Source: Clarkia xantiana subsp. parviflora
Taxonomy: Eukaryota > Streptophyta > Magnoliopsida > Myrtales > Onagraceae
DNA length: 64,000 bases
Direction: 5' to 3'
Assembly (NCBI GenBank): GCA_036873135.1
Contig: JAPTYO010000007.1
Span: 27,944,763 to 28,008,762, forward strand
Below are positions 22,656-43,013 of this stretch, one piece after another. A model generated the notes under the pieces. The model ran no database searches. It was not told the origin of the DNA and saw only the letters and a list, made by a program, of their open reading frames with translations. Both the position numbers and the translations under genes were made by a program. Numbering within the stretch: position 1 is the stretch's first letter; each line of letters begins with the position of its first letter.

Positions 22656-24268
22656 TATATATATATATATTGGGTCATTGAGCTTTATATATTGCATATA
22701 TATAGGAGAGAGACCATTGTAATGGAGGCAGCCCAAGAAAATCTCTGTATGGTAGCTCGTATGTGCCCAAACCGCAAAAGCCCACCTCTTCAGTTCATTC
22801 TCAACAAAGTTACATTATTATATCCTCAACAAATGGGCCAGTGATCACTGTAATCTATGATAATAATATATATTTTGCTAATACACGTGTACTATTATTA
22901 TCGTTAATCACCAAATTGATACTTGAATTTTAATTAAATTACAAATATTTATATGAATAGTCTTTTTTCGGAGCAAATTGATACATTTGTTATTATTTTG
23001 TTCAATTTGGAAACAAAATGAGTATGTTTCTGTCTCATGATGTTGTTTTTTATGTGTACTCAATGTGGATTTGACATTAAAAGGATACGATTACGGATAA
23101 ATACATTCAATTGGATGTTCATTAAATTCTTCTAACGGTGTCTTTTAATTTAGCGTCCAAATGAAAATATTTCACTACACACTTGTCAATTTCTAGACGA
23201 ACCCATCTTAGAAAAAAACATAAAAGAACTCCATGAGACTGAAATTTGTATTCAATTTGGGAGAAAATGTGATGGATATAGCAATTTGTGCAAAAATTAA
23301 AAATTTAAATAGCCGATTTTAAAAAATAAAATTTCGGATGTTTATTCAAAGTTGAGGTAGCCTAAAATCAACCCTTACTATTAGAAACAACGTTCACACT
23401 AGTGAATACATACAATTTATACAAGTGGGTTTTGAGCATAGGAATTAGCTACTGACTAATGCATGTGTCTGTGATGGGGCAGTTATTAATTGAACTTGAT
23501 GATTGCATTAATTAATTAAATAGTAGATGATAAGTGTCTACACTCTACTAATTAGTTGGTGACTTTTTATTAAAAAAAACTCGTTTAGATGACTGAACTT
23601 TAAAAACTAAATAAACCATATATCAGAATTCAGTTATAATTATTCCAGTGTAAAATTGAGTAACAGATTACAATCAGTGTAAAGTGTATATATAATAAAC
23701 CACCGGAAGTAGTCTAATGATTAAAAATGCTCACTTTTATACAATTGTTTTAAGATTATGTGTTGAATTTCCCAGATCCTATTGTTTATAAATAATAAGT
23801 TGGTGTAGGGTTGGCAATTTTTTACGATACGATAGTACGATACAAATACGTACGACACAATTATATACGAAAATATTTTGTTCGTGCAAGTACATGACTT
23901 AATGATAACACAATTGCACGAACACAATTAGTACGATATAACCTTCGTGTCGTGTTCGTATTTAAGTATCATAACATGATACGCACAATAGCACGATAAA
24001 GTTGTATTACTAAGTCTAATTCTTAAGAACAAATAGCTTTTAAAACTCCAGTTACTAATTTAATTTTTAGAGTTTGTCAACCATATATAACAGACTTACG
24101 AACATTTACATATTTTCATATTTATTTTACTATATAAAGTTCATTAGTTTTATTTTTGTTTAAATGTCTCGTATAGAGATATACAACTGAATAAACTTAA
24201 TACAATATAATGAGACGATACTAATATAGACGAAAAATGTTTAATATATTCGTAAATGAATATGATAA
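22656..24268. other. gene-free AT-rich sequence, with a possible degraded tRNA-type SINE
   Basis: No open frame of interest. At about 23700-23815 a segment resembles the SINE at 40757 in its first part (CCACCGG.AGTAGTCT.ATGATTAA). Its B-box region is decayed, so the call is weak. CGTACGA/CGTGTCG-rich repeats occupy 23820-24000. Confidence 0.45.
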
Positions 24269-24277
24269 TTCAAATAT

Positions 24278-24789
24278 GGGTTAACGGGTCTTTTGGTACA
24301 CGATGTTTGACCACTTTTAGGTTTTGGTCCATGATGTTTTTTTTTGCCAAGTTTTGGTATCGTATGTTTGCAGATTTTTCTAGTTTTGGTCCGACCGTTA
24401 CATTCCGTCCATTTTTTCCGTTAAGTGACATGTGCAAGTCACGTGATCCACCCTAAAATTTCAATTTTGTTCAAATTTGGGGGAATTGACACCCTAAACC
24501 TAGTTCATTTAGGTGAATTGAACTAGGTTTAATGGGTCAAATTTGGGGGAATGCACACCTGAAACCTAGTTCAATGGGTCAATTCCCCAAATTTGAACAA
24601 AATTGAAAATTTAGGGTGGATCACGTGACTTGCACATGTCACTTAACGGAAAAAATGAACGAAATGTAACGGTCGGACCAAAACTAGAAAAATCTGCAAA
24701 TATATAGTACTAAAATTAGACAAAAAAAAATATTATGAATCAACACTCAAAAGTGATCAAATATCATAGACCAAAAGACCTATTAACCC
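24278..24789. mobile_element. fold-back Mutator-type MITE with 9-bp target duplication
   Basis: The termini GGGTTAACGGGTCTTTTGGT and the complementary ACCAAAAGACCTATTAACCC form long inverted repeats. Inverted similarity continues almost to the centre, including GTCACGTGATCCACCCTAAA and its complement, so the whole element can fold back. A perfect 9-bp duplication TTCAAATAT flanks it (24269-24277 and 24790-24798). Nine-base duplications and long TIRs point to the Mutator superfamily. The internal frame of 66 codons is a by-product. Confidence 0.92.
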
Positions 24790-24798
24790 TTCAAATAT

Positions 24799-27706
24799 TA
24801 AGTTAGGAGCTAAATCTAAATCGCTACAACTAAACATTTTTTTTAATAAAAAAAAGTAGATAGTGTAAAAGATAGAAGATTTCTGGCAAAAAAAGTGAGT
24901 AAAAGATAGAAGATTCCGAGACGGATTCCATCAAAAGATTCTTCATTAGTGACATTCCTACATTGTTTGCACTTATTTCAACATCATTGCACCATTTCCT
25001 TCTCTTTTCCCGTAATTTGCTATTTTGAAAGCCGAAGAGTCAAATCTGTGATTTTTTATATTGCCAAATTATTTATATTCTACTTTATAGGCATCGTGTA
25101 TCAGCATGCATGATTCAACACTAATAATTGGCAGTATCCAATAAGCATCAATAATTGGAAGAAGTTGAGTGCATCCAAATTAATTTTTTTTATATATTAA
25201 AGAGTGAACAAAAGTTTTAAAAAAATAATCTAATCAGGCTGAATTGGTCTGGAGTTGGACTGATTGAGTTGGTTTGGTCCTAATCGGATAGTAAAAAGTC
25301 AATCCTTTTTATGTGTAAAATCTAATCGGTTCGGTTCAGAGCTATGTTGAACCGGTTCGATTTTCAGACTGTTTTTATATTTTTAACAAGTGAACCGGTT
25401 CAAAATTGAAATGGTTCAAAAACAGGTTTTAACTATATTACCAGAATAGAACTCTTTCAAACTATATTAACATACCATGTTGGGGTTTTTAATATCCCAA
25501 CTTATAAATGTTTCATCGTGTTTTTCAAGTACTTAAGAATAAAATGGTGATGGATATATCTATATACTTAATATAATGTATATTATTTGGTAGTGATATC
25601 GTGGGTTGATGACATATGAAACTCGTGGGAATACAAGTCGTCAGGTACACTACTAGTGAACAAGAACATTCTTTGGGTAAAAAGGAAGAACATTTGGTGA
25701 GTGGGTGAGAATAAAATGTTGGATTATAAGGAATATATATATATATAGACTCACTACTATCTCGTATTTATACCAATCCAATAAATTAGTAGACAATAAT
25801 TAACAATCATTGAACCAATGGACGGTATTATTCACGGAATATAAACACTAACACAAATAGATAAGCACTAAACCTAGTTTTTTACACGATTATTCACTGA
25901 ATTAATTAACGTGACGTACGCACTATACACTAGTTTCCCTCGACTCGATTTGTAAATATTTGTATCTACTTTTAAGTAAATATGAGAATATATATATGCC
26001 TAATTATATTTAATTATATAATTTAGATGCTACTTAGGCTAGAGTGGTTAAATTGCTGCCACATCACCTATGTATTTTTTGATTGGTTGATATCTCTTAA
26101 TATATGTTTTTTTTTCCAAATTATATCACTTAATAGTTGAGATATAAAATTTAGCAGCAATTAAATATTGTAACGTTTTATTTCTCTTTGGCTAAAAAAA
26201 CGTTTCTTAGCACCTATTAAATACAACATTTGCTCTTCCACTTTGCGTTATATTTGGCTTTTACTAAGTCACCGAAGGGATTAGCTCAAGCAACCGTTGA
26301 TTTAGGATCCTTCAGCCGTTTCCTTGCATGATTGCTAATTCATTCACCTGACTATCGTTTCCTTATTCTGTTACAAGTTTAATTTTCTGCAAATTAACAC
26401 GGCTGTTTCATAGAAGCCAAATATCTGTATAGTTGAATAAATACGGATCAGCCCAATCACTGTATTCTCACATTCAACCTCAAGGCCTACATAAGGGTTT
26501 CGAATTTCAGATTAGGGAAGATGCTGCACTCCGTGATGGTCATATGAAATTTCGATTGGAATGTCTATACAAAGACCGATATGCTCTCCCTCTATGCAAA
26601 CCATTCAACCATTTGGAGGATTCCTCACATGGCGTTCGATCCTGAAAAGAATGTAGTTTTAGGGACCTTAATCATCACTGCATCAATGTGTAGAATTTTG
26701 AATATTTTTAAGTGAGTTTAACATTATCCCCCCAGCTTGATATCTCTACAATTTGAAGATTTCATGGTATCCATCTTTATTTCATTTGTTATACACCAAC
26801 TTCTTAAATTCGTATAATAGTCTCACAATTTATTTTTTAGTGTTAACACACAATTCTATGGTTATACATGCATCATTTGTATTATCTCTTCAACCCTGTT
26901 CAGGGGTTCAAAAATTGGATAACAACACCTATCTTCTAAAAAATTGACGCACTTAAACAAAATTTCATCTCTTATTTCAGGTGTTATTCTCCACAAAAAC
27001 TGATTAGGTTAATATGTATATTGTAAAATACTCGAAGAACTTAATAGATGTTTAATTTCCATTTGGCAGATGTGACACGATCACGAGATTACAAGAATAG
27101 CTAGCCAAGGATGAACATAGCCTTTAACTGATAAAGGAGTTCAAAGAAAAAAGACGACTCACATTTAAGTTTCAATAATTAAGTTTTCATATTTTTTGTC
27201 ATCTATTTTTTCTGCACTCGACAAAAGGAGCTCAAATGACCTATTTCACTTAAGTTATTTATTATGGTCGATCTTACTGCATGGGCCTTTGAATGACATA
27301 GCGATCATGTGATTGGTTGAGAATAGTTCAGTTTGTCATCGGACAAATGCAGACAACCCAATAGTAAAAGAAGGCAAATTCTCTGATGAGTCTGTGACTT
27401 TAATTTACTGATTCCGCTATGTGAATCATTGGAGTAAAAATTCTGACAAACTGTTCTATTTTTTCCGGGTTGCAGTTGTTCATAATTATCTCTATGCAGA
27501 CTTTCACAATTATCAATTACAAAAAATACAACAGTTGAATTTTTATTATTATTATTATATATATACCGTCCTACTACATAATTTTATATTTAAATTTTAT
27601 TCTCATTTTTTCTTCGTATTAACAAATACATAAAAATTGACAAATAATAATAATTCAAACAAATTAATATGGTAATCTTAAAATAATAATGATATACAAT
27701 ATTGTA
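24799..27706. other. gene-free region with repeat fragments
   Basis: Contains an AACCGGTTC-rich patch at 25320-25430 (a motif shared with the MITE in GDH2 intron 8) and AT-rich filler. A 70-codon frame at 26433-26645 is preceded by an acceptor-like CATAG and might be a captured exon. It has no family I recognise and no clear partners. Confidence 0.45.
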
Positions 27707-27736
27707 CCCCACGCAATGCGCGGGGCAAATACCTAG
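27707..27736 (+). mobile_element. Helitron-type 3' terminus
   Basis: GC-rich hairpin CCCCACGC-aat-GCGCGGGG with one bulge (27707-27725), then CTAG|T at 27733-27736. The structure matches the 3' ends at 20962 and 22655. A matching 5' TC end was not located, so the element length is unknown. Confidence 0.65.
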
Positions 27737-27857
27737 TTATATTTAATTTTACAAATTTCATTGTTTTGTTAGACTTCCTAGCTAGACTAGACACAAAAAT
27801 AGGGTTTTAATTAAGATGTTCTATTTTTATTTTCTAGAATATAATCCACATTAACAT

Positions 27858-28432
27858 TATGTTTGTTTCGTGGAATAGGGAATAAGGAATAGAGAATATG
27901 AATAGGGAATATGTAATATTAATATGGTGTTGTTTAGTTGACATGAGAAATATTGAATGATGATTCTGAATCCAATATTTGGTTAATAGAGTGTTACTGG
28001 CAGAGGAATGGAATATGTCCAATTTGATAGATATACCGTTTTACTACATATATTAATCAAATTAACAATATTAAAATAAAAAAGTCAAATCATATTAAAT
28101 GAAAATTTGGTTTTTTTTTTTATACAAAAACAACTTTTTTTAAAGGATTATTTTTTTAAAACTTCTTTTTTAGATATTGTAAAATTCATTATAACTAATA
28201 AATAATATATTGTAAAGTAAAATTAACATTTTAAATTATTATTAATTAAATTAAAATATAATCACCAGATGGGCAGTCGGTAGTCGCGAGATAATCCTAG
28301 GGGTTATGTTAGGATCATGTATTCCTTCAAAATTAGCAATTAGGAATCCTGATTACATATAATTAATTAGCCAAACAACATAATAGGGAATACTCATTAC
28401 ATATTCATTATTCCATTCTATGAACCAAACAT
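27858..28432. mobile_element. MITE-like inverted-repeat element (~575 bp)
   Basis: The left end TATGTTTGTTTCGTGGAATA and the complement of the right end, CATGTTTGGTTCATAGAATG, are imperfect inverted repeats. Both continue with GGAATA..GAATATG..AATAGGGAAT motifs. AT-rich non-coding interior. The target duplication is unclear, so the superfamily is undecided. Confidence 0.65.
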
Positions 28433-29902
28433 GCTGTAAGATTAAGAATGTTCTATACATGCATGATTACATTCTTTATTATTTCAAAATCAATAATACA
28501 TTTAGTTCAACCTCATGCATTTAGAATTGGTTAAAATAAAATCGACATGATCAAGTCGATTTCTCTTCTTAGATGAAAAGATATGAGTCAGATTTTATGA
28601 TTTCAAAAAATTAGTTCGTAACAGGGTACATTTTACGCGCAATGCGCGGGGTAATATGTACGACACGGATAGTTAATAAGCTAAAATTGACCAAAGTTAT
28701 AACGATTAATTTATTATAACATAATTGTATGTGTATATCTCTCTGAAGAATTTGAATGTACTACATACACTTACAAGAACAATTTTATATCTTACCCGGA
28801 CATAAACTCGATAAAGTTGAGTTACATCGTTGAACTCTCTTGCCTGTGGAAGTATATTCAGTTCCGTAGGTTCATCAAGAACTTGCAAAATCTCATTAAC
28901 AATGTACCGTGACCTTGAACTCTAATTCACAAACAGAAGATTGATTTTATTTATTTATCATTATATTAGTATGGAAAATACATTTGGAGCACCAAACTTT
29001 GGACACAACTTTCTTACATGCAATCTTCCCTTCCATCAAGCTATACTTCATATGAAAACCTGAAAATGATCTTTGTCAACTTAGTTACCAATAGTACACG
29101 GATTCTAGTAAGAAACCAAAATAAGCAATATACATTTTCTTTCGCCCAGAATTGTCGCACAAGACAATGTATGTTGGTAGGTGGACGATCGCCATCCGAA
29201 GGCTAGCATTTGTTTTCGAATTCCATCACGCTGATATGGATGTCTTTATATATTTAGGGATGCACCATAGTCAACTGAAGACGCTTCGTTCCAAGAAAAT
29301 TCAGGAATCAACACATGAATTGAATTCTTACCATACCGAAATGAATGCATGAATGGAGGAGATGCATGCATCTGTAGATATGAACTTGTTCATCATGAAT
29401 TGAATTCTTACCTTACCGAGATGAATGCAGGAGATGCATGCATTTTTACATATGAATATGTTCCTAATTCATTGTTTGGAAATTGCAGAGATTTAATTGC
29501 ACAACGATCTCGTTCATCGGTTTGACAACAAACTCTTAGCTCAATGCATCGATTACAATACTGAAAAACACTAAACTCCACATTCACTCTGTTGTTCTTT
29601 TTTATTCATAATTTATATAATATATAGATATGCACAAATCTTAATATATTTAATATAATAATTAAAAAATCAATTTAAAATAAACTTAACTTCATTTTAA
29701 CCGAATTTTTTTTATTGGACACTGGTGTTTTTAATGCGGTGGAGACTGGAGTAGACCAGCTCCGTTTGATCACTAATTTGTCGTCAAGGAAAGAAGACAC
29801 TCTCACAAAGAAACTCAGTAATGTTCTCTTACTTTTCCCCTTTTAATTTGGCCTTTCCTCTCTACTGTAGTCCCTGTTTAATTGTGTTTTTCTTCACGAC
29901 TC
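28433..29902. other. gene-free region with a second Helitron-like hairpin
   Basis: A CGCGC-aat-GCGCG hairpin lies at about 28636-28648 without a CTAG end. At 29570-29640 the sequence CTCCACATTCACTCTGTTGTT parallels 16311-16331 upstream, so this segment and the region near 16.2 kb share a repeat. Two overlapping frames at 29018-29352 have no recognisable domain. Confidence 0.5.
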
Positions 29903-29905
29903 TTA

Positions 29906-30109
29906 GGGAGCGTTTGGATGAACGTAATATAAAATTACTTGAAACGTGATATTATAAAGAATGTGAGTTACGTAAGGTAATGTTAGATTGTAGTGTTTGG
30001 TTGTGCTGTAATATGGTATGTAATTTAAATTATAGTATTTGGTTGTGCTGTAATGTGGAATGTAAAGTTAGGTGTTTGGTATGTGTTGTGATGTGCATTG
30101 TAAAGTAAC

Positions 30110-30161
<52 letters not shown>

Positions 30162-31588
30162 TAATCTATACGAGAGTATATTAAATCTTAATATGATAAG
30201 TTTTAAAAGAATATATATTTTGACAACAACTAACTTCTTAAAGATTATGAGTGTGGTTAATACGTACTAGACATTTATGAATTTTAAAGACTAAATATTT
30301 TCACTCAATACGCACAACTACTAAAATTCTATTAATTAAAACACTATATATAGTTTTATAATATAATTTTCATAGAAAATGCAACGAAAAAGACTACTCA
30401 TTTTATATGAACATAATGTCTATTGTTATTTAGGCTTAATAGGTGTTTTGGCAACATGTTTGACAATTTTTTGATTTTGGTGCAACATCTTTTTTTTTTT
30501 TTTTTTGTATACTTTTGGTGCAATACGTTTGCAGTTTGTACCACTTTTGGTGCATCCGTTAGTTGACCGTTAAATAGTCACGTGACTTGCACATGCCTAA
30601 CCTCAAATTTCTATTTATTTCAGTTTAGTCCTCAAATTTATTGTCATAACTTTTTTATGTTTGCAATTTAGCCCCTAAACATTTTCAACCGCACCTTAGG
30701 GCTAAATGACCTAGTCATGGTCCGACTCATGTCTAGGTCGAACCATGGCTAGGGTCACCAAGGCTCGGTGACCCTAGCCATGGTCCGACCTAGCCATGGG
30801 TCGAAACATGGCTAGGTCAATTTAGTCTTATGGTAACCCAATTGGACCCTAAGCCTAAATTGACCTAGCCATGATCCGACCCATGGCTAGGTCGGACCAT
30901 GGTTAAGGTCGCCCAGGTCCGGTGACCCTAGCTATTGTTCGACCTAGGATGGGTCGGACAATGACTAGGTCAATTTAGCCCTAGGGTGCGGTTGAAAATG
31001 TTTAGGTGCTAAATTGCAAAAATAAAAACTTAGGACAATAAATTTGAGGACTAAACTGAAAAAAAATAGAAATTTATGGCTAGGCATGTGCAAGTCACGT
31101 GACTATTTAACGGCCAAACTATCAGTCAACTAACGGAAGCATCAAAAGTGGTATAAATTGCAAACGTATTGTACCAAAAGTATACAAAAAAAAGATGTTG
31201 CACCAAAAGCCAAAAATCGTCAAACATGTTGTACCAAAACACCTATTAACCTTATTATTTATTATAATAATGAGTAATGAAGTATATAAAAAATAAAAAT
31301 AATAATAACAAAATTATTATCATGATAAGCTATAAAGATAATATAAAATATTTTATCTATTTAATAAATAATAATAAAATAATAGTACTCTATAATGTTG
31401 GACGTAGTCTCATATTACATCCGTTTTTTTATGTAATCTCCCATTACGTTGAATATAGTTTAGATGTAATCTCATATTACAATGTACATTACATTATAAT
31501 GCACATTACGTTGTTTGACAAACCAAACAACGTAATATGGGATGTAATGTGAGATTACATCACAAATTTCATTCATCCAACCACCCCC
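29906..31588. mobile_element. Tourist-like PIF/Harbinger-type element with TTA duplication, carrying a nested MITE
   Basis: The ends GGGAGCGTTTGGATGAACGT and the complement of CATTCATCCAACCACCCCC form the inverted repeats. TTA lies on both sides (29903-29905, 31589-31591), the 3-bp duplication typical of PIF/Harbinger. Sub-terminal ACATTAC/GTAATGT motifs match the element at 2457-3318. A 45-bp ATT microsatellite begins at about 30112. A separate fold-back MITE occupies 30433-31251, so the original element is roughly 0.85 kb. Confidence 0.85.
30433..31251. mobile_element. fold-back Mutator-type MITE nested in the Tourist-like element
   Basis: Both arms (each ~390 bp) are complementary almost throughout: GGCTTAATAGGTGTTTTGG at the left, CCAAAACACCTATTAACC at the right, and GTCACGTGACTTGCACATG with its complement inside. 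The centre repeats GACCTAGCCATG-type words in both orientations. Flanks TTGTTATTTA / TTATTATTTA match 9 of 10. It shares terminal and GTCACGTGA motifs with the element at 24278, so the two are relatives. Confidence 0.88.
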
Positions 31589-31591
31589 TTA

Positions 31592-33130
31592 GAATAACAT
31601 TTACTTACACTGAGATCATACCGTAACAGGTAAATAGCTAGCCATGTGTTAGGGCTTATATGTGAGTAAAATATACCACGTTCAATTGATTCAAAAGCTT
31701 TCAAACAGTACATAAGCTTAGTTGACTGCTTATACTATCACCAATTAGTTCTAGTAAGGAACCTCATTGACCTATAATGCGCATGGACCGACTCTTAAAA
31801 TTTATTTATCCCCCCAACAACAATTGGTATTAGAACTAATGTCTAGGTCCGGCAAGCACAAATATAGAGCACCATGGTAGGGCGACACGTACATATGAAT
31901 ATGAGCATGTGAAGACATGACTTAGAGCATGATGTAGTTGTTCATAATGGTCGGTTTGAGAAAAACCACATGTTCATAATAGGTAGATTCTGGTATGGAG
32001 GCTACGACACACTCGTATTATTTAAGCTTACTATACTATTTGTCTATTTCTATTATTACCAATTGATTTTAGTAGAAAATTTTACTGAAGTTTACACAGT
32101 CTTATACTTCAACATCCTCCCACATCCTCTCGGGCCTCGAACTAGGCGACGCGTTGACTCGAACCTGCGCGCTCTGATATCATGTAGAAAATAAGCCGAA
32201 CGCCTTAACCAACTGTCTCATAAGTCCGAACTTATGTGTGAAGGCATTCAACACACTCTTATACTTCAAGATCCTCCCGGCCTTATCGGCACTATGTGTA
32301 TCAGCCCGGCCACAGGCCTTGACCAACTCAGGGTCAAACATAATGGGTTTCAACCACATTTAAAGGAGAAAACAAAATTTCATTTAAAGTGGCATCACCA
32401 GAAATCATTCCCATAAACTCTGATATCATATGAAAAACAAGACGTTTGCCTTCTTAAATCCTTGACAAATTTTAAAAATGAAAACTCCGATTAATAAATA
32501 AAGCGTTGAGTTGCTAAGCCAATTTAGGATCTAGATAGAGAGCTCATTATAGCCCACGAATTAAATTGCTTTTCAGTTGCGTGAATGAGATCATTTATTA
32601 ATGACCTCATATATTATATGTATATAAATTGCAGTTGTGGGTTTCCTAGTTGGAATCACACTAAAACACAACAACAAAACAAGTTTCATGATTCCTCGGA
32701 TCATGCTCCTCTGCTACTACCATTTTTGTTAATGGAAGCTCATCAGGTGAGATTAACTCCCTTGTTGTCTCACTTAATAATGGCTGTGTTTGCTCTACAA
32801 TTTGGCACAGACAGCTAGCATCATATTCTTTCACCCTCCACATGTGGTTCTTGTTGGGGAATGATTTTGATTGATTTTTCCCATTCATTCTTCATTTTCT
32901 CTCCACCACCTTGAATTTTACTTATATATATATATGCAATACGGGTTTTAGCTAAAATGCAGTTAACTGTAAATACAATCGAATGTGTAGTCATTTGATC
33001 ACAATAGAGAAAATGTATCAGATTTTCGTATAAAAACTTAATCAGATTTCAGTTGTTACAAATCTCGAAGTTCTTTAATTTTACCCATTTTGTTCTACTT
33101 TCTCTCCATCACCTTAAAATTTACATAGAT
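31592..33130. other. gene-free region, probably old retrotransposon sequence
   Basis: Two blocks (31730-31860 and 32085-32300) repeat the words CTTATACTTCAA.ATCCTCCC and resemble non-coding LTR-type sequence with CTCTGATATCATG motifs. Open frames are short and unrelated to known proteins. Confidence 0.4.
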
Positions 33131-33134
33131 GTTC

Positions 33135-33312
33135 GGTTAAAATGCAGTTGACTGTAAGTACAGTCGAACTTGCAGTCACTGAATCAAGAGGAAGAATGTA
33201 TCAGATAATTATGAGAAAAACTTAACCACATCTCAGCCGTTACACATATTTCAAAATTCCTGATCTAATAACTGCAATTTCAATTGTATTTATAGTCGAC
33301 TGCATTTTAGCC
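33135..33312. mobile_element. small MITE (178 bp) with a related partial copy just upstream
   Basis: The ends GGTTAAAATGCAGTTGACTG and the complement of GTCGACTGCATTTTAGCC are inverted repeats that extend for about 30 bases. A second, direct-oriented partial copy starts with GCTAAAATGCAGTTAACTGT at about 32950 and shares GTATCAGAT and AACTTAA.CA.AT with the full element. The target duplication is unclear. Confidence 0.65.
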
Positions 33313-40493
<7,181 letters not shown>

Positions 40494-40756
40494 TTATAGT
40501 TAAGTTGGTGCCATCATCAATAAAAATGGTAGCTTTTGCTCTTAGGAGCTCCATTTGCCAACCAAACAAATTATATCACTATCACTATATTTTTTCTTTT
40601 CCAATCTATGTTTTGTAATGGTTCACGTTTAGTCGAGTTCGAGTTTTATGTAACTTTTTTTATCAGTAAATTCACAAATAAATATTTATCTTCAATTCTG
40701 CTTCTACTCGATGTATTGCGATATTGATTAACGTTTGATTGTACTCAAAACTATAG

Positions 40757-40953
40757 TGGCCACCGGTAGTGGTAGTCTCGTGATTAAGAGCGCTTACTCC
40801 TATGTGGTTTGATTATGGAGTCTCTAATTCGAAACCTCTCAGGTAGTGACCTCATGGTGACTTGATTAAAATATCAGCTACCTTCTAATCTACATACCAT
40901 CTTGAGCATAAGACGAGACGAGTAGAACTGAATTTAACGAATAAAAAAAAATT
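40757..40953 (+). mobile_element. tRNA-derived SINE
   Basis: An A-box-like GTAGTCTCGTGATTAAGAGC is followed ~50 bp later by a B-box-like CTAATTCGAAACC. A tRNA-unrelated body then includes GACGAGTAGAACTG, and the element ends in an A-rich tail. The body word recurs in the SINE at 57093 (GGCGAGTAGAACTG), so both belong to one SINE group. It lies 260 bp after GDH2. Confidence 0.75.
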
Positions 40954-41029
40954 ACAAACACTACGTAGCGGAATACGACTAGGGTCACACTACTAGTTAA
41001 GTCATTCATTTTGTTCGGAAAAAAAAAAT

Positions 41030-42488
41030 CCAATCCAGGAAGGCTTTAAAACTTTTCAACTGGGGTTAGGGTGGATGGTTGCAAATGGTAATGATATTAA
41101 TATGTGGGGGTGATAACTGGTTTAAAGATAAACCCTTGAGACTTTATGTTCAGGGCCCTTTTTTGGCCCATGAATATGATTGAAAGTTAAAGATGTATTT
41201 TTTCTTTCAAAATAGTAACTGAAATTTGAGGTCTCTTTCTATTGTCCTTCCTACAGATATAACTGAATCAATTAAAAGCATTCCATGAAGTATTTTTAAC
41301 CAGTTGCAGGACTCATGTATTTGGAGACTCTCTAGGTCGGGGAACTTCACCAATGCGTCGGCTTATGAAGTAGTCTTCGGGCATCTGCGTCCTCCTAGTG
41401 CATCAGACTGGGGTTGGATTTGGAAGACGTCCACAATTCCTCGAATTCAATACTTTATGTGGCTCGGCTTCAGGGGCTGATTGGCCACCACCTCGCTCCT
41501 TCATCGTATAAGGTGTAACATAAACCGTTTTTGCCCGGTGTGCTCTAAAAATATTGAAAGCATTGACCATATAGCTAGGAGTTGTGCACACACGAGACAG
41601 TTGTGGGCAAACTGCTTTGTGCTAGCCAGCTTTAGTGACTCATAGAGACTGCTTTTGGATGAGTAGATTAAGGCCAACGACACTGTAAACGATTGTATTA
41701 TACAGGGTGTGGATTGGAGAATGTTATTTTCCTATTGTCTTTGGAACCTTTGGAAGAATAAAAATATTTTGCCTTTCGAAGGAACATTTATTCTAACAAT
41801 GTGTTTAGTGTCTCTTGCTCAAGTTAAATCTTTTCAGGAAGCTATGACACATCATGAAGACTCTCAGTACTTCTCCACAATATATGTTAGATGGTTCACC
41901 ACCAGATCATGACTGGAAGAAACTCAGTACAGATTGAGCTTCCCACGGTAACCCAGGGAAAGCAAGTGCAATTAAAATGAGTCATTCATGACTCTAACGA
42001 GAATTGGATCTCCGGGTTTTCCAGGAACTTGAGAATTGCGAATAGCCTTGTGGCGGAAAATTGAGCTATCCAAGATGGTATATTTCTTACTATTAGCTGG
42101 GAATTGAGTCATTGCACGATGTGACTGATTATTTGTCTGCTCAACAACTTATCTCGGATAGTTCCCTCCCCAACTTAAACTCATGCCGATTGTTTTGTAT
42201 TGCAGGAATCTCTTACTTCAATTATGAATATACAAACTTCAACACGTCTATCGGAAAGCTAACTCGGTCGCAGACGCATTGGCTAGAATTGAAGTCCATC
42301 AAGAGTCGAACTTTGTTACCTATTGCATTCCTCCGAAAGAAGCTAGATTTCGTACTTTAAAAGATATTGTGGTTGCTTATGAGACCGATTAATTAATTCT
42401 AATGACTAATATTTTTGAACTTTGTTTGAACCGATTCTTATTGAGTCGGTGCAACCTTTCGTTCTAATATATTCCTGGTTTAAAAAAA
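41030..42488 (+). mobile_element. decayed LINE 3' part (zf-RVT and RNase H remnants)
   Basis: Translated pieces in shifting frames show the C-terminal reverse-transcriptase region (VANGNDINMWGDNWF), then the zf-RVT block WIWKTSTIPRIQYFMWLG with the zinc-knuckle CPVCSKNIESIDHIARSC, then LFSYCLWNLWKNKN and a ruined RNase H region. It ends in a short A run at 42481-42488. Several stops and frameshifts disable it. This is typical of a 5'-truncated, old LINE. Confidence 0.85.
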
Positions 42489-42789
42489 ACATACATGCCC
42501 AAAAACCCAATACATTGGAAATTATTCTTTCGGCCTATTACATCAATATCTTCAGTTCATTTATGTGTGGGCTTCAATTTTGTTAGCCCGTTCATCGATA
42601 TTCGATTTATAAACTATTCAAAATACAATATAAAAAACTATAAATTTATAATTATAATATTCAAGATGATATTGTAGTTAAATAAAAATTAAAAAATATA
42701 TTCATAATCGTTAAGTTTAATAACATGACAGCTTCTTTAATTTGTATGTATTTTAAACTTTAGAATCATTCGTCCTACTACTTAGTAGA

Positions 42790-43013
42790 ATCTATATATC
42801 TATATTTCATACTAATCCTATATTAACCTAAATTACAAGCTGCCACATGTCTAATGGCTTGCTACGTTTATATTTTGATTTTAAAGCCAGATCTATATAA
42901 TCTTCTATATTTCATACTAATCCTAGATTAACCTAAATTAGAAGCTGCCACGTGTCTAATCACTTGCTACATGTATATTTTGATTTTAAAGCCATATCTA
43001 TATAAGAGTCAAA
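42790..43013 (+). repeat. tandem pair of ~105-bp segments resembling Helitron 5' ends
   Basis: The words CTATATTTCATACTAATCCT, ATTAACCTAAATTA.AAGCTG, CCACRTGTCTAAT and TATATTTTGATTTTAAAGCC occur twice with a 105-bp period (first near 42800, second near 42905). The order TCTATAT..TTAACC..AAGCTGCCACGTGTC recalls plant Helitron 5' termini. No 3' hairpin end was found for it. Confidence 0.65.
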
